Assembly (NCBI GenBank): GCA_027943245.1
Contig: JANDJZ010000648.1
Location: 1 to 21,197, forward strand
DNA length: 21,197 nt
Origin: Acanthamoeba sp. SK_2022b
Taxonomy: Eukaryota; Discosea; Longamoebia; Acanthamoebidae
Reading direction: 5' to 3'
The notes beneath the pieces were generated by a model. That model was not told where the DNA came from. It searched no databases and saw nothing but the letters and a program-made list of their open reading frames with translations. Shown here piece by piece: positions 1-7,829 of the stretch. Position 1 is the first letter of the stretch; every line of letters begins with the position of its first letter. The position numbers were made by a program, and so were the translations under genes.

Positions 1-1247
1 GGCCGAGCTGTTCGACGCCATGTTCGAGGTCCGCTACGACGCCGGCGCCACCATCATCAACCAGGGTAGCCTGTCCACCGCGGCGCGTTCGCCCTTGCGC
101 GGTCCACCACGCGCGCGCGCGGTCATGGCACTCACAGTGCGTGCGATGTGTTCGGTGGGGGGGGCATCACGGGGGGGGGGGGTTACAGGGGACGAGGGGG
201 ACAACTTCTACGTGGTCGAGTCGGGCTCGTGCGAGGTGTGGAAGGCCATCGACGGCAACGACCCCGAGCTGGTCCTCACCATCGGGGAGGGGGGCAGCTT
301 CGGCGAGCTCGCCCTCATCTACGGCACGCAGCGCGCCGCCTCCGTCAAGGCGCGGACGGCCGTGGTGCTGTGGGCCATCCACCGGTCGACCTACCGGCGC
401 GTGCTGATGGGGGCCACCCTGCGGAAACGCTCCCTCTACGAGTCCTTCCTCAAGAACGTCCCCGTCCTCGGTTCGTGTGTTGCCCTCCTCTCTTTTTCTC
501 TTTCTTTTTCTCTTTCTCTGTTTCTCTTTATTTTCTCTCTTCTCTCCCCGAGGAGGTTCGTGCCTCACGCTTGGCGGTGGTCTTGGCCACGGCAGCCCCG
601 CTGAACGCTACGAGCGGCTGATGGTGGCCGACGCCCTCGAGGCCGAGAACTTTGAGGACGGCGCCGCCATCATCACCCAGGACGAGGTGGGCGACGCCTT
701 CTACATCATCGTCGAGGTACTCGGCCGCCGCGCGCGTGGGCGATTTGCCAATGTTGTTGTCGTTGTTGTTGTTGTTGTTCGTAACGGGCGCGCGCGCCGG
801 TCACCAGGGCCAGGTGCGGGTGACGCAGGGCGAGGAGGAGGTGGCGCGACTCGGGCCGTCGGCCTACTTTGGTAACACGCCCTTCCCCCCCTGCTCTCGT
901 GCGGTCCTGGGCGCATGTGGGTTGGCTGACCTGTGCGCTGCGTGCAGGAGAGATCGCTCTCCTCACCAACCAGCCGCGTCGCGCCACCGTACGCACTCCC
1001 CTCTCGCCATCCTGATCGACATTTGTGGATTGGGGGGGGGGGGTGTTCACAGCGAAACAACCAAAAATAACAATTAAAACAAAAAACAAAAAACAAAACA
1101 AAACAAAAAAAACAGGTGACGGCGGTGGGTCCGACCAGGTGCGCCAAGATATCGCGCAAGAAGTTCTTCCGGGTGATGGGTCCCTGCCAGGACGTCCTCA
1201 AGCGCAACATGCTCCGCCTCTACCCCCAGTACGCCGGCCAGCTCTAG
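1..1247 (+). CDS. cAMP-dependent protein kinase regulatory subunit, 5'-partial
   Basis: The 3' part of a protein kinase A regulatory subunit, which holds the catalytic subunit inactive until cAMP binds. The exons that keep frame are <2-65, 189-474, 596-716, 808-871, 948-988 and 1116-1247, all with GT-AG introns. Two tandem cyclic-nucleotide-binding domains are visible. Domain A has [14 protein letters not shown] followed by the phosphate-binding cassette [16 protein letters not shown]. Domain B has [12 protein letters not shown] followed by [16 protein letters not shown]. Both cassettes keep the Glu and Arg that contact the cyclic phosphate, so both sites should bind. The N-terminal dimerisation region and inhibitor sequence lie left of the window. 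The donor of the second intron is inferred at 475 (GTGTGT), because the GT at 471 breaks frame with the next exon. The introns contain long G-runs and a GTT-rich stretch. The spacing of both domains favours PKA-R over other cNMP-binding proteins. Confidence 0.92.
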
Positions 1248-1436
1248 CGCCGCAATGCCCCCCTCCCCCCCTTCTCCTTGCAAGAAAAGAAGAAGCCAAG
1301 AAGAGAAGAACTTGAGGCACACGAGGCGTCTCCCTCTCAGGCTGGTGGTGGCGTGACGCTCTTGTGTGCACACTGGCCCTCAAAGAGGGCGTGGGGCGGC
1401 CTTTGTTCGTTTGTTCGTTTGTGGGGGGGGGGTTGA
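1248..1436. other. Convergent 3' intergenic spacer
   Basis: Only 189 bp separate the stop of the PKA regulatory subunit (+) from the stop of the CBS gene (-). The spacer holds a short A/G-rich stretch (about 1279-1312) and a run of about 11 G at 1422-1432. I see no clear AATAAA on either strand, so the two 3' UTRs are probably very short or overlap. Confidence 0.6.
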
Positions 1437-2129
1437 TCACGGGCACAGGTTGGCCACTGCGTCGGTCGTGGAGAACACCCCCACGGGCAGGCCCTGCTCG
1501 TCGGTCACGTACACCTGCCACCCGCCGCCATCGCCCATCAGGCGGCGGCGGCGGCCGTGGCAGCGCCAGGGGAGCGAGATTGGGGGGGGGCGGTGTAGGC
1601 GACGTACGCGATGCACGTGGTGGTTGTGGAGGAGGTGGAGGACCTCGGTGAAGGTGGCGCTGGGCCTGCAGGTCACGGGATCCTTGGCCAGCTCCTGCGT
1701 GGCGCTGAGGAAGGCGCCCACGTTGAGGCGCAGCAGCTCCACCGCGTTCTCCGGCGTGAGGCGCTGCGCGCGCGCGCGCGACACCACAACACGCACACGT
1801 TAGAGAGAGAGAGGAATGTCTGCAGCAGCCCACGACGGATGATGTGGGGGAGAAGAGGAGGAGGGGAGTACGCGCAGGTCGGAGAGGGAGAGATTGGCCA
1901 CGACGCGGCCTCGATCGTCGACCACGGCCACGCCGCTTCTGTCCTCGCCCACGAACCGCCGCAGCGCGTCGGCCATGGGCTCTGCAGCACCATGCCGGCC
2001 ACTCGATCAGGGGCTTTCCGAGGCTTCATGTGGTGAGGAGGGTACCGTCGCGCTTGACCGACACCACGCCACCGCTGCACTTGAGCTGGCTCACCGGCTT
2101 GGACAGCAGCTGCGTGGCGCCACCCCCAC

Positions 2130-2188
<59 letters not shown>

Positions 2189-2459
2189 AGATATCAATGG
2201 CGCATCATCGACAGAGGCGGGTCGTACGTCGGCGGGGAGGTGCTTGAGGTGAAGTAGCGACCACGCCACCACGCTGGTCTGCGACAGGAGGGCAAGGGGC
2301 GAGTCGGTGGCCTGGTCGAGCACGAGCAGGCGCCGCGCGCCCGACAGCTTGAGCGCGCGCACGCCCTCCACGAATCGGGCGTCGTCCAAGACGAACGGCA
2401 GACCTGCGCTCGAGCCTGCCCTCCCCCCTATAGGAGCTCCCATGGTGAGCTCGCCTTCA

Positions 2460-2520
<61 letters not shown>

Positions 2521-3024
2521 ACTAAGGAGAGGCGAGCGATGTGCGAGCAGGCAACGTACGGCCGGCGATGAGGCTCACGGGCGTCTCAAAGACTTCAGGC
2601 CTGCCGCCGCTCTCCGCGATGGCCAGGGCCAGGTCCTGCACGAGACGCACGCGGGGTGCTGCACGCTTTAGGGCCGAGGAGGTGGTGGTCACTGGCGAGT
2701 GCGCGCACGCACCATCAGGTCCACCATGCTGGCCGAGCGGAGGGAGCGGGACGAGTAGTCCTCCAGGACAGGGGCGCCTGATATCTTGTACCCTGGTGCA
2801 CGACATATATATATATATAAAGATATAGATATAGATACAGCAAATATCGATATATAGAGTCAGCGCAGGGCTGCCCCTGTGGGACACAAGCGGCGTGTAC
2901 CTCGCAGCTTGCGAAGGGCCGTGGCCAGGGTGTCGTCGGGGCGTAGGGAGTAGAGCACAAACTCGGCGTCTCGTTGGGGCGGGAGCACCGCGCGCACGGC
3001 ATCGCCCACGGTGGTCTGGTCCAT
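1437..3024 (-). CDS. Four-CBS-domain protein (SNF4/AMPK-gamma-like), eight exons
   Basis: Exons on the minus strand are 3024-2901, 2792-2713, 2635-2560, 2403-2228, 2109-2046, 1981-1872, 1763-1608 and 1514-1437. Phases agree throughout and give 287 aa. Four CBS-type segments can be seen. The first includes YKISGAPVLED. The second includes GARRLLVLDQATDSPLALLS. The third includes SGVAVVDDRGRVVANLSLSDLR split over its length. The fourth ends HRVYVTDEQGLPVGVFSTTD. Four CBS repeats form two Bateman modules, which in AMPK-gamma/SNF4 relatives sense adenine nucleotides. The ligand here cannot be read from sequence, so a function as AMPK gamma is not claimed. The ATG at 3024 is the first true ATG; the open frame upstream has only a TTG. 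Donors are nearly all GTAC or GTGC. Introns carry (TA)n, (CA)n and (TG)n tracts. Confidence 0.85.
2132..2187. repeat. (TG)28 microsatellite in a CBS-gene intron
   Basis: An uninterrupted TG run on the plus strand, inside the intron 2227-2110 of the CBS gene. In the pre-mRNA, read from the minus strand, it is a CA run lying just downstream of the 176-nt fourth exon. Confidence 0.97.
2461..2519. repeat. (CA)29 microsatellite in the preceding CBS-gene intron
   Basis: An uninterrupted CA run on the plus strand, inside the intron 2559-2404 of the CBS gene. In the pre-mRNA it is a UG run lying upstream of the fourth exon. It is complementary to the CA run transcribed from 2187-2132. Confidence 0.97.
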
Positions 3025-3357
3025 CTTCTTGCTTGTGGGCTTGGTGCGTTTGGGTTGGGTCGGGTCGGGTTGGGATGGAGAGGAGAACGGCAATGAGCTC
3101 TTCGCGTCGATGGGAGAGGCGGCGGTGGTGTCACGCAAGTCAGTCGGACCCCCCTTTCTGAAGAGCGTTCACCGCCAATTGGTTGAGGCTTCCAGCGAAA
3201 TTTGCTGGCGCCTTCGGCAGTGGTCCCCCGTCGGATTGGCAGCAGCCCAATGCCCAAAAAGGAAAACTACCGTGCAACCCCAACACTCCATGGCTACCCC
3301 GAAGGGTGCATGCTATTGCGTTTCACCGCAGCCGATACACACAGTACGTGGCCCACT
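3025..3357. promoter_or_regulatory. Upstream region of the CBS gene
   Basis: A gene-free stretch between the stop of the 517-aa membrane protein gene and the ATG of the CBS gene, both on the minus strand. It must hold the 3' end of the first and the promoter of the second. It contains five GGG triplets with two-base loops at 3052-3074. I see no convincing TATA box. Confidence 0.5.
3052..3074 (+). other. G-quadruplex-forming motif
   Basis: Five GGG triplets separated only by TT or TC dinucleotides, 28-50 bp upstream of the CBS-gene ATG. Such short uniform loops fit the standard G-quadruplex pattern. The G-rich strand is the template strand for the CBS gene. This is a sequence pattern only; folding is inferred. 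Confidence 0.7.
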
Positions 3358-4911
3358 TTAAAGTTCGCTGCGGCCCTTCGTCTTGACACCGGTGCGTCCC
3401 TTCTTTCGCTGCAGGTCGGCCTCGCCGTGTCGTCGCACCTCTTGCACGCTGCCGGCGGAGCCCCCCTTGCTCAGCGTCACCTTCTTCGCGGGTCCCACGC
3501 CCTTGGCCGCGCCGGGCTTGGCCGGTGCAGCCTGGGCTGGCGCTCCCTTGCCCTTCAGCCCGCCAACCGCAGCTGCCGCCCCGACCGCCCCCTTGGGCTT
3601 GGCCTTGACGCCGCCAACTCCTCCGCCGGCCAAGGGCTGGAGCGGCTTGCGCAGGAAGGTGGCGCGCGGAGCGAGGCCTCCGTTGCTGGCCCGAGAACCG
3701 AGCTCGCCCTTGAGCCGGCTCGCAACGCCCGACGACGACGATGCCCTGGCCCTGGCCCATGCCTTTGACTGGGCGGGCGGCGGCGGCAGCTCGTCGGCCG
3801 GCGGCTCGGGGACCGGGAGGCGCAGGTCCTCCTTCTCCTTGACGGCGTGCGGGGCGTTCTCCTCGACCCACTCGTCGTGGACGGGGTTGCGCGCCACAGG
3901 CGGGACAACATCGTCCCGGAATTGGCTCTCCTCGCCCTCGCCAACCTCGGCGTCTTCTGCCTCCTCTTCGGCGCCGCTCTCTTCCTCTTCTTCGGTCACT
4001 TCCAATGCTGCGTCTTCTTCCTCTTCCTCCACTTCTTCCACTTCCTCCACTTCATCCACTTGCTCCTCCGATTCATCCGCCTCTTCCTCTTCTTCGTTGA
4101 AAACTTCTTCTTCTTCTGCTTCCTCGCTATTGACGTCCGAGGCCGCCTCTTCTTCCACTTCCACTGCCTCTTGCTGCTCCTCCTCTTCCTGTTTCTGCTG
4201 CTGCTGTCCCTTCTCCTCTTCTTCTTGTTCTTCTTCTTCTTCTTGCACTGGTTCGGCAGCGTCGTTGGCGAGGAGGGCAGCGCGTTCCCGCTGGGCTGCC
4301 CGTCCCGCCCCGACCAGGGCTGTCTTCGCTGCGGCGGGGGAGGCGGCCCGTGGCGATGGAACGCCGTGGTCGCCGTGGAACCTCTCCTCCTGGCTCCGGG
4401 CAGGCGAGCCCAGAGAGGCCTGGCGCTGGCTACCTCGGGAAGGCTCCGCTGCGACCTCGGGGCCCGCCTCTGTGGGCGAAGCCACGTCCCGGGGCACGGC
4501 GTCGCCGGGGGCCTGCAGGAGGTGGAGGAGCCGCTGCCTGGCCCACTCCAGGAGAGAGGTGACGGAGAAGACCCCTTCGACGTCCTCGTCGCGGTGGATG
4601 AGGTGTGGCGAGGCGGAGGAGGGGTCGGCAGATGGCGCGTGTGGAGGATCGACTGCAAAGCGCAGAGCGGCCAGGACGGCGAGGCAGGCGCAGAGGCAGA
4701 ACAGACCGAGTGCCATGGCCCAGAAGAGGGCGCGCAGGGCCCCTTGGCCTTGCGTGCGAGCACCCCGACCGGCTCGCCCACGACCCCAGCTGCCCCCAGA
4801 GTTGCCGCCGGGGCTGTGTCTGCGCGAGGTGGGCCCGTAGTCGTCGTACGGCAGCGACGAGGAGAGGAGAGCCGCCTTGGCTTTCCTCTGCGCCAGCGAC
4901 GAGGAGCTCAT
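3358..4911 (-). CDS. Acidic single-pass membrane protein, hypothetical
   Basis: A 517-aa open frame with no stop and no need for introns, starting at a true ATG (4911). I do not recognise a family. Residues 1-60 are Ser/Arg/Gly-rich and basic. Residues 61-83 form one hydrophobic segment (ALFWAMALGLFCLCACLAVL is its core). Residues 105-135 are moderately hydrophobic and may form an amphipathic helix. Residues about 222-330 are extremely Glu-rich with a few Gln, Val and Asp. Residues 385-517 are Lys/Arg/Ala/Gly-rich and basic. The positive N-terminus suggests a type II membrane protein with a charge-segregated tail on the far side, but topology is inferred. The GAA/GAG repeats leave frames open on the opposite strand. 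It could be a matrix, nuclear-envelope or ER structural protein; nothing visible decides. Lack of introns is unusual next to its neighbours. Confidence 0.7.
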   Translation of the reverse strand: MSSSSLAQRKAKAALLSSSLPYDDYGPTSRRHSPGGNSGGSWGRGRAGRGARTQGQGALRALFWAMALGLFCLCACLAVLAALRFAVDPPHAPSADPSSASPHLIHRDEDVEGVFSVTSLLEWARQRLLHLLQAPGDAVPRDVASPTEAGPEVAAEPSRGSQRQASLGSPARSQEERFHGDHGVPSPRAASPAAAKTALVGAGRAAQRERAALLANDAAEPVQEEEEEQEEEEKGQQQQKQEEEEQQEAVEVEEEAASDVNSEEAEEEEVFNEEEEEADESEEQVDEVEEVEEVEEEEEDAALEVTEEEEESGAEEEAEDAEVGEGEESQFRDDVVPPVARNPVHDEWVEENAPHAVKEKEDLRLPVPEPPADELPPPPAQSKAWARARASSSSGVASRLKGELGSRASNGGLAPRATFLRKPLQPLAGGGVGGVKAKPKGAVGAAAAVGGLKGKGAPAQAAPAKPGAAKGVGPAKKVTLSKGGSAGSVQEVRRHGEADLQRKKGRTGVKTKGRSEL

Positions 4912-5231
4912 CTAGGGCGGAGTGGTGGGGCGGGCGAGGCAGAGAGGGCCAACAACACCCGCTCTGGCGGACACCCGGAGACCTTTCTTCGACGGTGGTT
5001 TGGTGCCGGGATAAAACCCCGCCACCTCAGACCGCCCCAAGCACCCACCCATTCAGCTCAATGGGGGGCTTCTCGTTGCCGCTTCTCCCGCACGCCAATG
5101 TAATTAATCATCACCACCCTTCCACCACGGGTGAGATTTCTGCGCCTCCAAATGATTAGAGGGGGGAAAGAAAGAGATTATTATTTTTGAATAAATTTCC
5201 GAAGCTTCGTCCCTTCCGGAGCTCTGACCGT
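4912..5231. promoter_or_regulatory. Spacer between the acidic membrane protein and QCR6
   Basis: This stretch holds the 3' flank of the QCR6 gene (5231 downwards) and the promoter of the 517-aa gene, both on the minus strand. The part at 5096-5210 is AT-rich and contrasts with the GC-rich coding DNA. CCGGGATAAAA occurs at 5006-5016 on the plus strand and recurs at 11468-11478. No open frame here looks coding. Confidence 0.45.
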
Positions 5232-5539
5232 CTACTTGAGCCGCTTGAAGAGATCGTTGGCCACCTGGATGATGATGGGAATTTCACCACATGAAAAGCA
5301 ATAAGGTGATTTTTCGCTTGAGGGGCCGGGGGGGGGGGCGGAAAGGAGAGCGGCCGTACGAGAGCATCAGCGCAGTGCCAGTACTCGAAATACTGACCGC
5401 TGCACTGGGCTTCACCGGTGGTGTCATTCTTGATGCGCTGGGTGCAGGCCTCGTACTCGGCCCATTTCTTCAGGCACTTTGGGTGAGCCTTCTCCTCCAA
5501 GCTCTTCTTGATAGCGCAACCTGCCCAGCTCTCCGACAT
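5232..5539 (-). CDS. Ubiquinol-cytochrome c reductase hinge protein (complex III, QCR6/UQCRH type)
   Basis: Two exons (5539-5360 and 5264-5232) with one 95-nt intron encode 70 aa. The hinge protein is a small intermembrane-space subunit of complex III that sits against cytochrome c1. The C-terminal half follows the family closely: QYFEYWHCADAL then VANDLFKRLK, compared with the animal and plant pattern of aromatic residues, HC/QC, then VA-x-x-LF-x-x-LK. The cysteines are at 22, 32, 46 and 56, giving a twin CX9C hairpin, plus Cys8 near the N-terminus. The usual last Cys, just before VA, is Leu, and the usual first Cys is absent. The N-terminal acidic stretch typical of the family is also missing from this start. 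The ATG at 5539 was chosen because upstream in-frame sequence has no ATG and is basic; an extra 5' exon remains possible. Another CHCH family such as COX6B fits less well. Confidence 0.82.
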
Positions 5540-5878
5540 CCTTCTCTTGTACGATCCTTGACACGAGATGCTCTCCAATGGTGTGCCCGCTGTGGCAATT
5601 CGTTTTTTTTCTGATCTGTCTTGAAATGACGTCAGCAGCCCTCTTCGCGCAAAAGAAGACCTGAAAGCTACGGTTGGCGGGACAAGCGTTCCGAAGGTGC
5701 CAACGGTAACACCCACCATCACCGCGCAGAAGCTTTCTCCCAGCTAGCGCCCTTAGGCTCAGAAGCGCTTGGCCTTCTGAACTAGCCTACATCGTTACGC
5801 AGATCGCTCCATTTGTATTCCGAGGCGTAAGCCGCGAAGATAACCACAGCAAAAGAAAGAGACGCACATTGACAGAAG
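5540..5878. promoter_or_regulatory. Divergent promoter region, QCR6 (-) and coiled-coil gene (+)
   Basis: These 339 bp separate the two start codons and must drive transcription both ways. Part next to QCR6 may be 5' UTR or a missed leader exon, since the minus frame stays open to 5722 without an ATG. The half near 5879 is lower in GC. No convincing TATA box is seen. Confidence 0.45.
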
Positions 5879-7390
5879 ATGTCGCGTCCCTCCATACCCA
5901 AGCTTTCGCTGGCTTTCAAAAAGACCACGACCGACAGCATCCCCCTCTCCGCGCAGCCCGAGAAGGGGGCCACCCCCACCCTCAGCGTATCATCCAACGG
6001 GGGAGCGAGTGGGTCGTTGTCGGCGCCCATGCCCGCGGTGTCGATGCCCAAGCTCAACCTCCCCGCCCGCCAACAGGCTAACGGATGTTCCACCACGGCC
6101 CCACCACAAGAACCGCCGCAGCATCATCATCATCAACAGAAGGGCCAGGAGGGGCAGCACGCCGTCTACTTGCTTCTCCCTGGCCTGGCCTTCCCCTCAC
6201 AGTCGGCCGCTGGCGGGCCGCCCCTGACCGTGGGCGCCCTCAAGGCCCTCTGCTACGACACTCTCTGCCCCCCACTGCCCCCCTTCTCTTCCTCTTCCAC
6301 CGCTTCGCCGCCCCAGCTCGAGTTCTTCCGCCTGTCGGCCCTCGTCCGTCTCACCGACGACACCATTCCCGCCCCGCCTGGTCTCGTCGTCGCCGGCGCC
6401 CACCTTCAACACCAAGGCACCTTTCCTCGCTCTCCCCTCTCCCCTTTCTCGCCTTGTCTGTGTCTCGTGCGTGTCGGGGGGAAGAGAACGTAGCGCTAAC
6501 GTACAGTTGCCTGCGTTTTTTCTATTTATTATTTATTTGTTTGTTTGTTTATTTATTTATCTTTTACATGGGGGGGGGGCGTCGTTGTCGTCGGTTGGTG
6601 GGCGAACGGGCCACACAGACCTGACGCTGGGGCTGGTGGGGCGACTGGTGGAGGAGAACCGGGGCCTGCGGGAACGCATGGACCTGGCGGGCGAGGCCCT
6701 CATTGCCCTCGAGGAGCGGGCCGAGCGGGACGCCAGCACGATCCGCCACCTTCGCGAGTCCCTCGACGCCCTCACGGCGCAGCACAGCGCCCTCCAGGAC
6801 AAGCACTCCACGCTCCTCCTCCAGCCCTCCTCCTCCTCCTCCTCTTCTTCCTCCACAGTGCTGTTCCCCTCTACCTCTACCTCCTCCTCCTCCTCTTCCT
6901 CGTCGCTGTCCGCGCCGGCGTCGGCGTCGGTGTCGCCCAGAGGGACGTCACCGCGGCCTCACGCAGGAGGGCAGCCGGCGGGCCTGCCGCACCCGCACAC
7001 CCTGTCGCAGACGCCCCGCACCTTCCACAACTCCTTCCCCTCCCTCACGTCGCCCCGCTCTCCCTCTCGCCCCACCCCCAGCGGCAGCCTCTTCTCTCCG
7101 CGCAACGGCGAGGCCAACCTCGTGAGCCCCGCCACCTCCCCGAGACGACGGCTGGCGTACGCCCCCCCCCCCTCCTCTCTGCCCCGCGAAGCCCCTGCCC
7201 CTCGGCGCAGATGATGTGCGCCAGCCTCGGGCGATCGCTGATTGGCGAGATTGGGTGGGGGGGGGGGATTTGCCTGCGCAGGTGTCGCTCGGGGAACTGC
7301 ACGTGCAGCGCCTTCACGCCGCAGCCGTCGGCGTCGTGGATCTGCGTGTGCGGCCACATGAGCCTCAAGCACGCCGGCGGAGCTCCCTAG
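5879..7390 (+). CDS. Unrecognised coiled-coil protein with C-terminal Cys/His knuckle
   Basis: Three exons (5879-6416, 6619-7156, 7282-7390) keep frame and give 394 aa. I do not recognise the family. Residues 1-80 are low in complexity and contain IPKLSLAF and MPKLNLPA, two similar short motifs. Residues about 95-180 read as a compact domain (VYLLLPGLAF, then LTVGALKAL, then LVRLTDDTIP), suggestive of a ubiquitin-like fold, which is weak inference. Residues 180-245 are a heptad-like coiled coil (LVGRLVEENRGLRERM). A Ser/Pro-rich linker follows. The last exon carries C365-x-C-x2-F-x-P-x7-C-x-C-G-H-x4-H, a probable zinc knuckle. The first intron uses a GC donor (AAG|GCACC); no GT donor nearby gives so clean a join. 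The last intron skips an in-frame TGA at 7212, so the alternative is a shorter protein without the knuckle. A role as a scaffold or adaptor is only a guess. Confidence 0.62.
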
Positions 7391-7398
7391 ATCGTCCG

Positions 7399-7417
7399 CC
7401 CCCCCCCGGGGGGGGGG
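7399..7417. repeat. C9G10 palindrome just 3' of a stop codon
   Basis: Nine C followed directly by ten G, starting eight bases after the TAG at 7388-7390. The tract is self-complementary with no spacer, so both DNA strands and the RNA could fold back. It may aid 3' end formation, or be a cloning or sequencing artefact. Confidence 0.85.
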
Positions 7418-7638
7418 CAGGCCACGCCCTGATCGGAGCTTATCGGCGCCCCTGCTTATCGTTCCCTCGCGCGCACGTTGTAGATACACCTACCCACGGA
7501 CTCACCGCTCTCCCGCTCTCTCTCTCTCTCTCACTTTCTCGCTGTTCTCTGCTCCTTCTCCTGCGGACTTTGCTCGGCGTACCGCCTCTGCAGTTTTTGG
7601 CTTCTTCTTCGTAAGTGGTGTTGCTCGATTCCTTTCAT

Positions 7639-7676
7639 GAATTCTCTCTCTCTCTCTCTCTGAATTCTCTCTCTCT
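7639..7676. repeat. Tandem GAATTC(TC)n units
   Basis: GAATTC at 7639-7644 and again at 7662-7667, each followed by a TC run of different length. This looks like one duplicated unit that then slipped. It is noncoding. Confidence 0.85.
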
Positions 7677-7829
7677 GTCTTCATCTTGTTTGGGCCTAGC
7701 GCCTGCGGCCCAAAGAGGGAAAATGAATCTCTTCATGCACGCGGTGCGGGGGCTGTTTCGTGCACTCCCGCTAGAGTACAAGTGTGGTCCTCCCCGACCC
7801 CGTCGACAGGGGTGTGAGGGCTCTTCCAC

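Larger units (their letters stand above)
7391..7829. other. Convergent spacer with low-complexity DNA
   Basis: A gene-free stretch of 439 bp between the stops of the coiled-coil gene (+) and the kinase gene (-). It holds a C9G10 perfect palindrome at 7399-7417, a CT run at about 7515-7530, and two EcoRI sites each followed by a TC run at 7639-7676. Open frames across it are low-complexity and not credible as genes. Confidence 0.6.

Noticed and set aside
1673..2515. 280-aa minus frame containing a Val-Cys repeat
   Set aside because: The repeat is the translated dinucleotide microsatellite. Only the part 2403-2228 is a real exon, joined by splice sites to the rest of the CBS gene.
3025..3138. 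Upstream extension of the CBS protein to a start at 3138
   Set aside because: The codon there is TTG, not ATG. The first ATG is at 3024 and the extension is low-complexity Pro/Thr/Lys sequence over a G-rich promoter motif.
3383..5103. Long plus-strand open frames (485 aa at 3383-4840 and 418 aa at 3847-5103) across the acidic protein gene
   Set aside because: They are poly-Ser and Phe/Leu shadows of the GAA/GAG repeats on the minus strand, and have no family signature. The minus frame has a credible start, membrane helix and domain layout.
5232..5539. COX6B or another CHCH-domain protein instead of the complex III hinge protein
   Set aside because: The twin CX9C alone would allow it, but the aromatic run before the last Cys and the VANDLFKRLK end match the hinge family closely.
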